Source: Roseococcus thiosulfatophilus
GTDB lineage: Bacteria; Pseudomonadota; Alphaproteobacteria; Acetobacterales; Acetobacteraceae
NCBI RefSeq assembly: GCF_017311575.1
Contig: NZ_JAFFQY010000062.1
Span: forward strand, 154,797-218,796
Length of the DNA: 64,000 nt
Reading direction: 5' to 3'
Part shown: positions 17,197 to 26,117 of the stretch, in pieces
Numbering within the stretch: the first letter of the stretch is position 1
How the letters are laid out: each line of letters opens with the position of its first letter
Translations under genes and position numbers: made by a program
Notes under the pieces: generated by a model
Database searches by the model: none
What the model saw: only the letters and a program-made list of their open reading frames with translations
What the model was told of the DNA's origin: nothing

Positions 17197-18318
17197 ATGC
17201 GCCTTGCGGTCCTGAAGGAGACGAAGCCCGGCGAAAGCCGAGTGGCGGCGACGCCCGAGACGGTGAAGAAACTCATCGCCCTCGGTCTCGATGTCACGGT
17301 GCAGCAGGGTGCGGGCCTGGCCTCCGGCCTGCCGGACGCGGATTACGCCGCCGCCGGCGCCACCCTGGCGCCCGATGCCGCCGCCACCGTGGCGGGCGCC
17401 GCCATCGTCTTCACCGTCCGCGCGCCGGAGGCGCCCCTGCCGCAGGGCGCGCTGCTGATCGGCACGCTCCAGGCCGATGCCGCCGCGGCAGGGGCCTTCG
17501 CGACGGCCGGGGTGGATGCCTGTTCCATGGAGCTCCTGCCGCGCATCACCCGCGCGCAAAGCATGGACGTGCTCTCCTCCCAGGCGAATTTGGCGGGCTA
17601 CCGCGCCGTGATCGAGGGTGCTGCCGCCTTCGACCGCGGCTTCCCCATGCTGATGACGGCGGCCGGCACGGTGCCCGCCGCCAATGTCTTCGTGATGGGC
17701 GCGGGCGTGGCGGGCCTCCAGGCCATCGCCACGGCCCGGCGTCTCGGCGGCCGCGTCTCGGCCACCGATGTGCGCCCCGCCGCCAAGGAGGAGATCAAAT
17801 CCCTCGGCGCCAGCTTCGTCGGCTACGAGGACGAGGAGAGCAAGGCCGCCCAGACCGCCGGCGGCTACGCCAAGCAGCTCTCCGCCGAATTCTACGCCAA
17901 GCAGGCTGAGGTGGTGGCCGCCCATATCGCCAAGCAGGACGTCGTGGTCTGCACCGCGCTGGTGCAGGGCCGCAAGGCGCCCACCCTGGTGACGGAGGCC
18001 ATGGTCGCCTCCATGAAGCCCGGCAGCGTCATCGTGGACATCGCGGCCGATGCCGGCGGCAATTGCGCGCTGACCAAGCCCGGCCAGTCCTACCTGACGG
18101 ACAATGGCGTGAAGATCCTGGGCTTCACCAACTGGCCCGGCCGCATCCCCGCCGCCGCCAGCGCCCTCTACGCGCGCAACCTGCTCACCTTCCTGACCAC
18201 CTTCTGGGACAAGGACGCGAAGGCGCCCAAGCTGCCGCCCGAGGACGACATCGTCCAGGGTGTCACGCTGACGCGCGGCGGCGCCGTGGTCCACAAGATG
18301 TTCGCCCCCGCGGCCTGA
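17197..18318 (+). CDS. pntAA: NAD(P) transhydrogenase subunit alpha 1
   Basis: Soluble NAD(H)-binding domain I of the proton-translocating transhydrogenase, which uses the proton gradient to make NADPH from NADH. The 373-residue protein has only the soluble part, as usual when the alpha subunit is split. It shows the N-terminal RLAVLKETKPGESRVAATPE, the Rossmann loop VMGAGVAGLQAIATARRLG and the mobile-loop region around GGYAKQLSAEF. The membrane part is encoded by the next gene, 11 bases on. GGGGGAT serves as the ribosome site. Confidence 0.96.
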   Translation: MRLAVLKETKPGESRVAATPETVKKLIALGLDVTVQQGAGLASGLPDADYAAAGATLAPDAAATVAGAAIVFTVRAPEAPLPQGALLIGTLQADAAAAGAFATAGVDACSMELLPRITRAQSMDVLSSQANLAGYRAVIEGAAAFDRGFPMLMTAAGTVPAANVFVMGAGVAGLQAIATARRLGGRVSATDVRPAAKEEIKSLGASFVGYEDEESKAAQTAGGYAKQLSAEFYAKQAEVVAAHIAKQDVVVCTALVQGRKAPTLVTEAMVASMKPGSVIVDIAADAGGNCALTKPGQSYLTDNGVKILGFTNWPGRIPAAASALYARNLLTFLTTFWDKDAKAPKLPPEDDIVQGVTLTRGGAVVHKMFAPAA

Positions 18319-18329
18319 CGGAGACCCCC

Positions 18330-18728
18330 ATGAGCACCCAGACGGAACTGGCCAACCGCGCCGCCGAGCTTTCGGCCCGCGCCGCCGAGCTGGCGGACTT
18401 CGCCCGCCGCGCCGCCGAGGCCACCGCCCCCGTGGCCCAGGTGGTGGAACCCTTCCTGCTGATGCTGACCATCTTTCTGATGGCCTGCTTCGTCGGATAC
18501 TACGTGGTGTGGTCGGTGACGCCCGCGCTGCACTCGCCGCTGATGGGCGTCACCAACGCCATCTCCTCCGTCATCGTGGTGGGCGGCATCCTCGCCGCCG
18601 CGGCGGCTGAGAGCGATGCGGCACGGCTCTTTGGGGTGCTCGCCGTCACCCTCGCTTCGGTGAACATCTTCGGCGGCTTCCTCGTCACGCGCCGCATGCT
18701 CTCCATGTTCCAGAAGAAGAAGGGCTGA
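18330..18728 (+). CDS. pntAB: NAD(P) transhydrogenase subunit alpha 2 (membrane part)
   Basis: A 132-residue membrane subunit carrying the segments that in E. coli form the C-terminal part of PntA. An alanine-rich amphipathic N-terminus (RAAELSARAAELADF) precedes three or four membrane helices (PFLLMLTIFLMACFVGYYVV; TNAISSVIVVGGILAAAA; LAVTLASVNIFGGFLV). It ends in a basic tail RMLSMFQKKKG. It lies between pntAA and pntB with gaps of 11 and 7 bases. Confidence 0.95.
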   Translation: MSTQTELANRAAELSARAAELADFARRAAEATAPVAQVVEPFLLMLTIFLMACFVGYYVVWSVTPALHSPLMGVTNAISSVIVVGGILAAAAAESDAARLFGVLAVTLASVNIFGGFLVTRRMLSMFQKKKG

Positions 18729-18735
18729 GGCAGCC

Positions 18736-20136
18736 ATGGCCACCATCGCCACCCTCGCCTACCTCGCCGCCTCGGTCCTGTTCATCCTGGCGCTGCGCGG
18801 GCTGTCCCACCCCGAGACCTCCCGCCAGGGCAACCAGTACGGCATGATCGGGATGGGCATCGCCATCCTGGCCACCATCCTGAACTCCGGCATGGATTTC
18901 GGCGGCTTCGTCCTGATCATCGCGGGCATCGCCATCGGCGGCTCGATCGGCACGATCATCGCGAGCCGCATCCAGATGACCTCGCTGCCGCAGCTGGTGG
19001 CGGCCTTCCACAGCCTGGTGGGCATGGCGGCCGTCTTCGTGGCGGCGGCCGCGCTCTACTCGCCGCAGAGCTTCGGCATCGGCGTGCCGGGGAACATCAA
19101 GGGGGCCTCGCTGCTCGAGATGTCGCTGGGCCTGGCCATCGGGGCCATCACCTTCTCGGGCTCGGTCATCGCCTTCCTCAAGCTGGATGGCCGCATGTCG
19201 GGCGCGCCCATCCTCTTCGCGAACCAGCACAAGCTGAACGCGGGGCTGGGCATCCTTCTTCTGCTGCTGGTGATCCTCTTCGTCGCCACCGGTTCGCCCA
19301 CCCTGTTCTGGATGATCGCGATCCTGGCCTTTGGCCTGGGCTTCCTGCTGATCATCCCGATCGGCGGCGCGGACATGCCGGTGGTGGTGTCCATGCTGAA
19401 CAGCTATTCGGGCTGGGCGGCGGCGGGCATCGGCTTCACCATCGGCAACCTGCTGCTGATCGTGACCGGCGCGCTGGTGGGCGCCTCGGGCGCCATCCTC
19501 TCCTACATCATGTGCAAGGGGATGAACCGCTCCATCATCAACGTGCTGCTGGGCGGCTTCGGCTCGGACAGCGGCGCGGCGGCGGCCGGCGGCGGGGGCG
19601 AGCGTGCCCCGGTCAAGGCCGGCAGCCCCGAGGACGCGGCCTTCATCATGAAGAACGCCGGCAAGATCATCGTGGTGCCCGGCTATGGCATGGCCGTCGC
19701 CCAGGCCCAGCAGGTGGTGCGCGAAATGGCGGACCTGCTGAAGAAGGAGGGCGTGGAGGTCAGCTACGCCATCCACCCCGTCGCCGGCCGCATGCCCGGC
19801 CACATGAACGTGCTGCTGGCCGAGGCGAACGTGCCCTATGACGAGGTGCATGAGCTGGAGGAGATCAACCCCGAATTCGCCGAGGCGGACGTGGCCTATG
19901 TGATCGGGGCCAATGACGTCACCAACCCGGCCGCCAAGACCGACAAGTCCAGCGCCATCTACGGCATGCCCATCCTGGACGTGGAGCGCGCCAAGACGGT
20001 GTTCTTCGTGAAGCGCGGCATGGCCAGCGGCTATGCCGGCGTGGAGAACGAGTTGTTCTTCCGCCCGAACACGATGATGCTGTTCGGCGACGCGAAGAAG
20101 GTGACGCAGGAGATCGTGCAGGCTTTGCAGCGCTGA
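18736..20136 (+). CDS. pntB: NAD(P) transhydrogenase subunit beta
   Basis: Membrane domain plus NADP(H)-binding domain III, 466 residues. About nine hydrophobic segments fill residues 1-275. Domain III starts near residue 305 with IIVVPGYGMAVAQAQ and has HPVAGRMPGHMNVLLAEA, YVIGANDVTNP and the closing VKRGMASGYAGVENELF, all family signatures. Together with pntAA and pntAB it forms a complete split transhydrogenase. The final codons and the stop form one arm of the intrinsic terminator. Confidence 0.96.
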   Translation: MATIATLAYLAASVLFILALRGLSHPETSRQGNQYGMIGMGIAILATILNSGMDFGGFVLIIAGIAIGGSIGTIIASRIQMTSLPQLVAAFHSLVGMAAVFVAAAALYSPQSFGIGVPGNIKGASLLEMSLGLAIGAITFSGSVIAFLKLDGRMSGAPILFANQHKLNAGLGILLLLLVILFVATGSPTLFWMIAILAFGLGFLLIIPIGGADMPVVVSMLNSYSGWAAAGIGFTIGNLLLIVTGALVGASGAILSYIMCKGMNRSIINVLLGGFGSDSGAAAAGGGGERAPVKAGSPEDAAFIMKNAGKIIVVPGYGMAVAQAQQVVREMADLLKKEGVEVSYAIHPVAGRMPGHMNVLLAEANVPYDEVHELEEINPEFAEADVAYVIGANDVTNPAAKTDKSSAIYGMPILDVERAKTVFFVKRGMASGYAGVENELFFRPNTMMLFGDAKKVTQEIVQALQR

Positions 20137-20155
20137 GGCGCTGCAAAGCTTTTTT
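20122..20155 (+). terminator. intrinsic terminator overlapping the pntB stop codon
   Basis: A perfect 12-bp stem GCTTTGCAGCGC / GCGCTGCAAAGC with loop TGAG is followed by six T. The left arm encodes the last four PntB residues and the stop codon lies in the loop. Confidence 0.9.
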
Positions 20156-20290
20156 GTGCCCTCAAACGCCGGGCGGCGGCTCCGCCGCCTTGGCTTTCGC
20201 CGCGCCGCTGGTGTGCGGCCGGTAAGGTCAGTCGGGCGGCGCGCCGGCCGCAATGCGGCCGGATCCTTCATAGCCAGCTCTGAACGTCTT

Positions 20291-20322
20291 GGGGCGCTCC
20301 TCTCTGGGGGGCGCCCCTTTTT
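20291..20322 (+). terminator. second rightward intrinsic terminator
   Basis: A stem GGGGCGC / GCGCCCC around a 13-base loop is followed by five T. No protein gene ends just upstream: the 130 bases back to the pnt terminator hold only GC-rich hairpins (for example GGCGGCGG-CTC-CGCCGCC). It is either a back-up for pnt read-through or the end of an unannotated small RNA. Confidence 0.6.
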
Positions 20323-20340
20323 CCATTTCCGGCCTAACGC

Positions 20341-20370
20341 AAAAAGGGCGCCCACCCGAAGGTGGCGCCC
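20341..20370 (-). terminator. intrinsic terminator of rpsU
   Basis: Read leftward, a stem GGGCGCCACC / GGTGGGCGCCC (one bulge) with a UUCG-type loop is followed by TTTTT. It lies 30 bases after the rpsU stop. Confidence 0.85.
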
Positions 20371-20401
20371 TGTCCGCGTGCGATATCAGGCAGAGGGGGC
20401 T

Positions 20402-20605
20402 TTAGAAGCCCTCGCGCTCCAGCCGCTTGCGCTCCACCTTGCGGGCGCGACGAACAGCCTCGGCGGCCTCACGGGCGCGGCGCTCGCTCGGCTTCTCGTA
20501 GTGGCGGCGAAGCTTCATCTCGCGGAACACACCCTCGCGCTGCAGCTTCTTCTTGAGCGCCTTGAGCGCCTGATCAACATTGTTGTCCCGGACGACGACT
20601 TGCAC
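20402..20605 (-). CDS. rpsU: 30S ribosomal protein bS21
   Basis: Small-subunit ribosomal protein of 67 residues, needed for mRNA binding during initiation. The sequence starts [20 protein letters not shown] and ends in a strongly basic helix ([14 protein letters not shown]), as in alphaproteobacterial bS21. The GTG at 20605 is taken as start because AGGAGA stands nine bases upstream and the bS21 family begins there; the longer upstream frame is not conserved-looking. Confidence 0.96.
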   Translation of the reverse strand: MQVVVRDNNVDQALKALKKKLQREGVFREMKLRRHYEKPSERRAREAAEAVRRARKVERKRLEREGF

Positions 20606-20755
20606 GCGGGCGAATCTCCTGTTGGCGCTTTGGCCGATCAACGTGGAAAAGGCCCGTGGGCGCGAAAGCGCCCCGTGCCTTGCAATGCAGATAACATAGC
20701 CACCCCCCTCGCGCAAACCCCTTTCCTGTGGCCAAACGCGTCAACGGAGGTTCCC

Positions 20756-21268
20756 ATGGCCATTCTCAAGATCGCCCGCATGGGCCACCCGGTGCTGCTG
20801 GGAGAGGCCGCGCCCGTGCCGGACCCCACAACCCCCGACATGCGCCGCCTGGTGCGCGACATGGCCGAGACCCTGGCCGATGCCGGCGGCGTGGGCCTGG
20901 CGGCGCCCCAGGTGCACGTGCCGCTGCGCCTCTTCCTCTGGCGGGACGGGCCGGCGCTGAACGTGCTCTTCAACCCCGAACTGACGCCGCTGGACGACGC
21001 CATGGAGCTGGGCTGGGAAGGCTGCCTCTCCATCCCCGGGCTGCGCGGCCAGGTGCCACGCTTCGCCCGCCTCGCCTGGTCCGGGCAGGATGCCCAAGGA
21101 AATCGCGTCGCGGGCGAGGCGGAGGGCTTCGCCGCCCGTGTTCTTCAGCACGAGAATGACCATCTGAACGGCATCTTCTACCTGATGCGCATGGAGGACC
21201 TTTCGATGCTCGGCTTCACCGAGGAACTCGCCCGCGCGGCCGAAGCCGCGCGCGGAGATGCGCCATGA
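20756..21268 (+). CDS. def: peptide deformylase
   Basis: Metalloenzyme of 170 residues that removes the N-formyl group from nascent proteins. All three motifs are present: GVGLAAPQ (about 45-52), EGCLSIPG (about 88-95) with the metal Cys, and QHENDHLNG (about 131-139) with the two metal histidines and catalytic Glu. The ATG at 20756 follows an ACGGAGG site. No fmt is adjacent; the next gene overlaps it by ATGA. Confidence 0.95.
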   Translation: MAILKIARMGHPVLLGEAAPVPDPTTPDMRRLVRDMAETLADAGGVGLAAPQVHVPLRLFLWRDGPALNVLFNPELTPLDDAMELGWEGCLSIPGLRGQVPRFARLAWSGQDAQGNRVAGEAEGFAARVLQHENDHLNGIFYLMRMEDLSMLGFTEELARAAEAARGDAP

Positions 21269-21828
21269 CCGACGACGCCCTGATCCTCGCCGCCGTCGCC
21301 CGGGCCAACCACATCGGCTGGACGCGCGAGACGCTGCGCCGCGCCTTGGAGGACCAGGGCGAGACCGCGGAGATGCTCGACAACGCCTTTCCCCGCGGCG
21401 TGGCGGGCGCGGTGGAGGCCTGGTGCGCGCTGGCCGATCGCCGCATGGAAGAGGAAGCGGCGGCCGAGGACATGACCGCGCTCCGCACCCCCCAGCGCAT
21501 CCGCCGCGTCATCGAGCTGCGCCTGCGCGCGGCCGAGCCGGACCGCGAGGCCCTGCGTGCGGCCACCGCCCTGCTGGCCCTGCCCTGGAACATCCCCGTG
21601 GCGCTGCGCTGCACGGCCAACACGGCGTCTTCCATCTGGTATGCGGCCGGCGACAGCTCGGCCGACTTCTCCTGGTACACGCGCCGCGCCACGGTGGCCG
21701 CGATCTACACCGCCACCTTGGCCTATTGGATGCGCCCACAGGCGCCCGAGATGGAAGATGTGCTGGAATTCCTGGATCGGCGCCTGTCGGAGCTACCTAA
21801 ACCCAAGCCAAAACAAGAACATGCATGA
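21265..21828 (+). CDS. COQ9 family protein
   Basis: A 187-residue protein of the COQ9 family, which in mitochondria binds lipid and helps the COQ7 hydroxylation step of ubiquinone synthesis; bacterial members are typical of alphaproteobacteria. Recognisable is the C-terminal half with SADFSWYTRRATVAAIYTAT and LAYWMRP. The N-terminal half is TetR-like and helical. It is coupled to def by an ATGA overlap. No ubi genes are seen here, so the role is inferred from the family. Confidence 0.88.
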   Translation: MTDDALILAAVARANHIGWTRETLRRALEDQGETAEMLDNAFPRGVAGAVEAWCALADRRMEEEAAAEDMTALRTPQRIRRVIELRLRAAEPDREALRAATALLALPWNIPVALRCTANTASSIWYAAGDSSADFSWYTRRATVAAIYTATLAYWMRPQAPEMEDVLEFLDRRLSELPKPKPKQEHA

Positions 21829-21937
21829 AGAGGCTTCGCGCGGGGATGAGTTCCCTGTAAAGCTTTCGGTGGGATGCCGAGTCGCGCGCCGAATGGCGGC
21901 TTCAAGGCAGGGGATCTTTCTTTCGGGGGATAGCGCC

Positions 21938-22429
21938 ATGGCGCGCAAATTCATGCTGATGGGCGGCATCGCCGCCGTCATGGCCGTGCCGAGCCTGGCA
22001 CTCGCCACCTGCCTGCGGCCGGCGGAAAGGACGGCGTTCGACATCCGCGCGCTGCAAAGCCAGCTGATGGTCGTGGCGCTCTCCTGCCAGCAGCACGACA
22101 GCTACAACGCTTTCGTGACGCGTTTCCGCAGCCAGCTGGGCGAAGCGCACCGCGGGGTCACGGGCTACTACCAGCGGGCCTCGGGCCGCCAGGCGCAGCG
22201 CGAGATGGACCAGTACATCACGAACCTGGCCAACAACCAGATGCAGGTCGGCATCACCCAGGGCTCGCATTTCTGCCAGAACCAGCTGCCGCTGTTCCAG
22301 CAGGCGATGGGCGCCTCCTCGCTCGCGGACCTCGCGGCCATCACGCAGCGGGCGAGCATCCCGCAGCCCATCACCACCGACAACTGCCCTGTGCCGCCGG
22401 CGCGGCAGCAGCGGGCCAGCGCGCGCTGA
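21938..22429 (+). CDS. secreted protein of unknown function
   Basis: A 163-residue exported protein. A signal peptide is clear (basic start MARKFMLMGG, hydrophobic core, cleavage near LALAT). The mature part is mainly polar and helical with four cysteines (in TCLRP, LSCQQ, HFCQNQ and DNCPVPP) that could form two disulfides. I do not recognise a named family. A transcription terminator follows the stop, so it appears to be monocistronic. Confidence 0.75.
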   Translation: MARKFMLMGGIAAVMAVPSLALATCLRPAERTAFDIRALQSQLMVVALSCQQHDSYNAFVTRFRSQLGEAHRGVTGYYQRASGRQAQREMDQYITNLANNQMQVGITQGSHFCQNQLPLFQQAMGASSLADLAAITQRASIPQPITTDNCPVPPARQQRASAR

Positions 22430-22466
22430 CCACGGCTTCACGGCGGGCCATTCGGCCCACGGACGG

Positions 22467-22495
22467 AAGGCGGCCTCCAGGGGCCGCCTTTTTTT
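22467..22495 (+). terminator. intrinsic terminator after the secreted-protein gene
   Basis: Perfect 9-bp stem AAGGCGGCC / GGCCGCCTT, six-base loop, then a run of seven T counting the end of the stem. Confidence 0.9.
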
Positions 22496-22522
22496 GTGCC
22501 AGTGGGGGGCTGGGGCGTGCCC

Positions 22523-22551
22523 AAAAGAAAAGGGGCGCCTTTCGGCGCCCC
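22523..22551 (-). terminator. intrinsic terminator of the OmpA-like gene
   Basis: Read leftward, a perfect 8-bp stem GGGGCGCC / GGCGCCCC with a GAAA loop, followed by TTTTCTTTT. It lies 31 bases beyond the stop of the porin-like gene. Confidence 0.88.
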
Positions 22552-22582
22552 TTCCCAAGTCCAGCCTTGGAAGGCCCTGCGA

Positions 22583-23665
22583 TTAGCGCAGGACGATTTC
22601 CACGCGGCGGTTCTGCGGCTCGCGCACGCCCTGGGCGGTCGGGACGAGCGGACGATCGAAGCCGAAGCCCTGGATCGTGATCTCGTTCCGGTTGATGCCA
22701 CGGCGCACCAGCTCGGCGGCCACCGCCTCGGCGCGACGCACCGACAGACGCTGGTTGTAGGCGGCGGCACCGGTGCGGTCCGCGTGGCCCGAGACCTCGA
22801 TGCGGGTCGAGGACACGGTGCGGGCGTTGGTGGCGGCCTCCGCGATGATCTGGCGGGCGCGGTCGGTCAGGTCAGCGCGATCCCAGTCGAAGAAGACCAG
22901 GAAGGTGCGGGCCGGGGCCGGGGCCGGGGCGGGCGCCGGGGCCACGACCGGCGCGGGCGCCGGCGTGTTGAAGGCGTAGCGCAGGCCGACCAGGACCGAG
23001 TGGTTGTAGTTCTCGGCCTTGAACACCGAACGCTGGCCAGCCAGGTCACCCGTGCCCACGAAGGTCACGGAGGGCTCCAGCGTGCCCATGAAGCGGTACT
23101 CGGTGGTCAGCGACAGGCCGGGGAGCAGGGCGTCCATGCCGACGGCCGCACCGACGATCGCCTGGTAGGCGAAGCGGCCGTCACGGCTGTTGGCGACGAT
23201 GCCGCCCGTCGCGTCGGAGGCGCGGACGCGGTTGAAGTCGCTCCACACGTAACCGGCACCGGCGCCGACATACGGGGTGATGTTGAAGCCACCCAGGTTC
23301 AGGCCGAGGTTGTAGAAGTCATAGTAGGCGTTGCCCATCACGCCGTACTGGTAGATGTTGCCACCCGCGTTCGGAGCGCGCGAGCCCGAGCCGCTGAGGC
23401 GGTTCACGGCATTCCAGCGGAAGTTCGCCTCGACCTCGGCGCGGATGCCGTTGCCGAAGCCCCAGCCCACGGCGCCCACCGCGGCGACGCCCACGTCGGA
23501 GCGGACCACGGCGCTCTCGCCGGCCAGGCGCTGGACGCGGTCCTGGTTGTAGTTCGCACCGACGCCGGCGCCGACATAGAGGCCGGTCACGGGCATGGTC
23601 TGGGCCTGGGCGGCCACGGGCAGCGACAGCACGGTCGCCGCGAGAAGGGCCTTCTTGAAGCTCAT
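22583..23665 (-). CDS. OmpA family outer-membrane protein
   Basis: A 360-residue outer-membrane protein. A signal peptide (MSFKKALLAATVLSLPVAAQA) precedes an 8-stranded barrel domain of alternating aromatic/glycine strands (residues about 22-230: GLYVGAGVGANYN, WGFGNGIRAEVE). A Pro-Ala linker follows (PAPAPVV repeats), then an OmpA-C peptidoglycan-binding domain with VFFDWDRADLT and ISGHADRTG-like VSGHADRTGAAAYNQRLS, ending NRRVEIVLR. AAGGAGAAG is the ribosome site, which fixes the start. It probably links the outer membrane to the cell wall. Confidence 0.93.
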   Translation of the reverse strand: MSFKKALLAATVLSLPVAAQAQTMPVTGLYVGAGVGANYNQDRVQRLAGESAVVRSDVGVAAVGAVGWGFGNGIRAEVEANFRWNAVNRLSGSGSRAPNAGGNIYQYGVMGNAYYDFYNLGLNLGGFNITPYVGAGAGYVWSDFNRVRASDATGGIVANSRDGRFAYQAIVGAAVGMDALLPGLSLTTEYRFMGTLEPSVTFVGTGDLAGQRSVFKAENYNHSVLVGLRYAFNTPAPAPVVAPAPAPAPAPARTFLVFFDWDRADLTDRARQIIAEAATNARTVSSTRIEVSGHADRTGAAAYNQRLSVRRAEAVAAELVRRGINRNEITIQGFGFDRPLVPTAQGVREPQNRRVEIVLR

Positions 23666-23856
23666 CTTTGCTTCTCCTTGAAACACGCTTGTTATCCGGT
23701 CGCGGCGTGAGAGACCCGTGACGAGCACCACCATCCCGCTGCGTAGTATGACAATAACACCGGGCATCGGTTAGTTGTAGCACCCCGTAGGGCATTTCAC
23801 GCACATGTGGCAGAAACACCACAGTCATGATGGCGCCCAGGCAACAGGTGGTTCAT

Positions 23857-24984
23857 CTACCAGCCACCTGGCCGCCACCCTTTTTCGAGGGAAGATATTT
23901 TCCCCAAGGAAAGCAGCAGGTTGGCGTGACCCAGCTTACGCCCTGCCCGCGCCTCTTCCTTGCCATACCAATGGGCCACCACCTGGGGTGCGGCGACCAT
24001 CTCCGGCCAGGCGGCCAAGCCTTCGGGGCCGACCAGGTTTCGCATCACCGAATCGGCGTGCCGGGTTGCAGGGCCCAACGGCAACCCAACCACCGCGCGA
24101 ACATGCTGCTCGAACTGCCCGCACAGGCAGGCATCCATGGTCCAGTGGCCGGAATTGTGGGGGCGGGGCGCGATCTCATTCCCCAGCAAGGTTCCGTCGG
24201 CGAGCAGGAACATCTCCAGCGCCACGATTCCCACAAGGTCCAGCGCCTCGGCCACGCGGCGCACATTCTCCCGTGCGGCCGCCGCGGTGGCCTCCGGCAC
24301 CCGGGCGGGGGCGAAGGACAGGTCGAGGATGTGATGGCGGTGGTGGTTCTCCACCGCGTCATACACCACGACGGTGCCATCCGCGCCCCGCGCCGCGATG
24401 GCCGAGACCTCGCCCGCGAAGGGCACGAAGGCCTCCAGGATCAAGGGTTTGGGCTCCAGCCGCGCATAGGCGGGGGCGATGTCCTCCGGCGTGCGGAGCA
24501 CCGCCTGGCCGCGCCCGTCATAGCCCATGCGCGTGGTCTTGAGCACGGCGGGCAGGCCGATGCGCGCCACGGCCGCGTGCAGTTCCGCTTCGCTGCCCAC
24601 CTCGGCCCAGGGGGCGACGGGCACGCCGGCCTCGGCCAGGAAGCGCTTCTCCCGCACGCGGTCCTGGCCGATGGCCAGCACGCCCAGGCCGGGGCGGCAG
24701 GGCACCCTGCCCTCCAGCGCGGCCAGGGTCGCGGCGGGCACGTTCTCGAATTCGAAGGTGACGACATCCACCTCCGCGGCGAAGCGGTGCAGCGCCGCCA
24801 CATCTTCATAAGGTGCGACCGTGCGGGCGGCGGCCACCTGCATGCCCGGCGAATCGGCGTCCGGGGCATAGACATGGGCGCGGTAGCCCAGGCGGGCTGC
24901 GGCCATGGCGCTCATCCGCCCCAGCTGTCCGCCGCCCAGGATGCCGATGGTCGAGCCCGGCGGCAGCGGCTCAGGCCGGGTCAT
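23857..24984 (-). CDS. purK: 5-(carboxyamino)imidazole ribonucleotide synthase
   Basis: ATP-grasp enzyme of purine synthesis that carboxylates AIR to N5-CAIR using bicarbonate. The 375-residue protein shows [20 protein letters not shown] at the N-terminus, [16 protein letters not shown] in the ATP-grasp lid and [14 protein letters not shown] in the active site. It overlaps purE by 14 bases on the same strand, as usual. The ATG at 24984 gives the family start. Confidence 0.95.
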   Translation of the reverse strand: MTRPEPLPPGSTIGILGGGQLGRMSAMAAARLGYRAHVYAPDADSPGMQVAAARTVAPYEDVAALHRFAAEVDVVTFEFENVPAATLAALEGRVPCRPGLGVLAIGQDRVREKRFLAEAGVPVAPWAEVGSEAELHAAVARIGLPAVLKTTRMGYDGRGQAVLRTPEDIAPAYARLEPKPLILEAFVPFAGEVSAIAARGADGTVVVYDAVENHHRHHILDLSFAPARVPEATAAAARENVRRVAEALDLVGIVALEMFLLADGTLLGNEIAPRPHNSGHWTMDACLCGQFEQHVRAVVGLPLGPATRHADSVMRNLVGPEGLAAWPEMVAAPQVVAHWYGKEEARAGRKLGHANLLLSLGKISSLEKGWRPGGW

Positions 24985-25462
24985 GCGGCACGCCCTCGGT
25001 CTGCGCGGCCCGCCAAGCGCCGAGCCTTGCCGCCAGCGCCGCATCGGACAGCGCCAGGATGGAGGCCGCCAGCAGCCCCGCATTGATGGCGCCCGCCCGG
25101 CCGATGGCCAGCGTCCCCACCGGCACGCCGCCGGGCATCTGCACGATGGAGAGCAGCGAATCCATGCCCTTCAGCGCATGGGATTCGACCGGCACGCCGA
25201 GCACGGGCAGCGCCGTCATGCTGGCGGCCATGCCGGGCAGGTGCGCCGCCCCGCCCGCGCCCGCGATGATGACCTTGAGCCCCCGCCCCGCCGCGCCGCG
25301 CGCGTAGTCGAACAGGCGTTCGGGCGTGCGGTGGGCCGAGACCACCCGTGTCTCGTGCGGCACGCCGAGTGCCGAGAGGGTCTCGGCGGCGTGGCGCATC
25401 GTCTCCCAGTCGGAGCGGCTGCCCATGATGACGCCCACCAGGGGGGCAGTGTCGTTGGTCAC
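24971..25462 (-). CDS. purE: N5-carboxyaminoimidazole ribonucleotide mutase
   Basis: Converts N5-CAIR into CAIR in purine synthesis. The 163-residue protein starts with a GTG whose codon overlaps the upstream TGA (GTGA), indicating translational coupling. It has the substrate loop [12 protein letters not shown], the catalytic SAHRTPERL, and [11 protein letters not shown]. PurK is encoded directly downstream. Confidence 0.95.
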   Translation of the reverse strand: MTNDTAPLVGVIMGSRSDWETMRHAAETLSALGVPHETRVVSAHRTPERLFDYARGAAGRGLKVIIAGAGGAAHLPGMAASMTALPVLGVPVESHALKGMDSLLSIVQMPGGVPVGTLAIGRAGAINAGLLAASILALSDAALAARLGAWRAAQTEGVPHDPA

Positions 25463-25662
25463 GCGATGATATCCGGCACCAATTGGCTCTCCAGCCAGGC
25501 GATTTCGTCCTTCAGCTTCAGCTTGCGCTTCTTGAGGCGTACAAGCTGGAGCTGGTCGCCCAGGCTGCCATCCAGCCGCGCGATCACCGTGTCGAGGTCG
25601 CGGTGTTCGCTGCGGAGTTCGTGCAGGCGGCGCAGCAGGGCTTCGCGGTCTTCGAGCATCAC
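25459..25662 (-). CDS. DUF465/YdcH family small protein
   Basis: A 67-residue helical hairpin protein of the YdcH/DUF465 family, function unknown. It shows the family pattern of charged helices with a basic bend ([19 protein letters not shown]). It precedes and overlaps purE, a common alphaproteobacterial arrangement. A second member of the same family lies head-to-head 215 bases away. Confidence 0.85.
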   Translation of the reverse strand: MMLEDREALLRRLHELRSEHRDLDTVIARLDGSLGDQLQLVRLKKRKLKLKDEIAWLESQLVPDIIA

Positions 25663-25876
25663 GTCCTGAGGCCACCCCTGGTTTCACCCGGGCCCGTTAA
25701 CGCAAAAAACATCGCGTCGCGGGCAGGCTTCGGGATAGCATGCCAGGGTGGCGGTGCAACAGCAGCACTGGCACGCGACCCGGGCCGCATGACCGGTTCC
25801 CCCATGCGGCGATCCCCGCCTCCGGCCTGGCCGGCGGCGCCCCGGGAAGGAGCCCACGGATGGAAGAGGATACGCG

Positions 25877-26047
25877 ATGATCCATGCCCCGAGGCTGAAT
25901 GCCCTGGAGACCCGTCACGCCAACCTTGAACAGCGCATCGCCCAGGAGGGCGCCCGCCCCCGGCCGGATGATGGAGCGCTGGCCCGCCTGAAGCGGGAAA
26001 AGCTTCAACTGAAGGAAGAAATGGAACGCCTGCGCCGCGCGAACTAG
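25877..26047 (+). CDS. second DUF465/YdcH-like small protein
   Basis: A 56-residue frame with a GGAAGAGGA ribosome site six bases upstream. Its layout matches DUF465: a first helix NALETRHANLEQRIAQE, a turn RPRPDDGALARL, then KREKLQLKEEMERLRRAN with the typical K-L-x-L-K-E-E run. It is divergent from the purE-linked member and is followed by a palindromic repeat. It is real by homology but too short for composition tests. Confidence 0.75.
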   Translation: MIHAPRLNALETRHANLEQRIAQEGARPRPDDGALARLKREKLQLKEEMERLRRAN

Positions 26048-26056
26048 CGGCTGGCC

Positions 26057-26104
26057 GCCTTCGGTGGTCACCACCGAAGGCGTGGATCAGCCGCCAGGCT
26101 AAGG
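26057..26104. repeat. palindromic repeat family A, copy 1
   Basis: Perfect inverted repeat GCCTTCGGTGG-TCA-CCACCGAAGGC followed by GTGGATCAGCCGCCAGGCTAAG. The copy near 38.96 kb matches over the palindrome and the right flank. There is no T run, so it is not a typical intrinsic terminator, but it sits between two converging gene ends (the second DUF465 gene and trcR), a common place for REP-type elements. Confidence 0.7.
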
Positions 26105-26117
26105 TCGCGGCGCCTTG

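Noticed and set aside
16060..18294. 744-codon minus-strand frame across the dipeptidase and pntAA
   Set aside because: Same reason: low-complexity shadow composition opposite well-recognised genes.
26057..26081. Intrinsic terminator for trcR or the second DUF465 gene
   Set aside because: The stem is perfect but no T run follows on either strand, and the unit recurs elsewhere with its flank, so it is better treated as a repeat.
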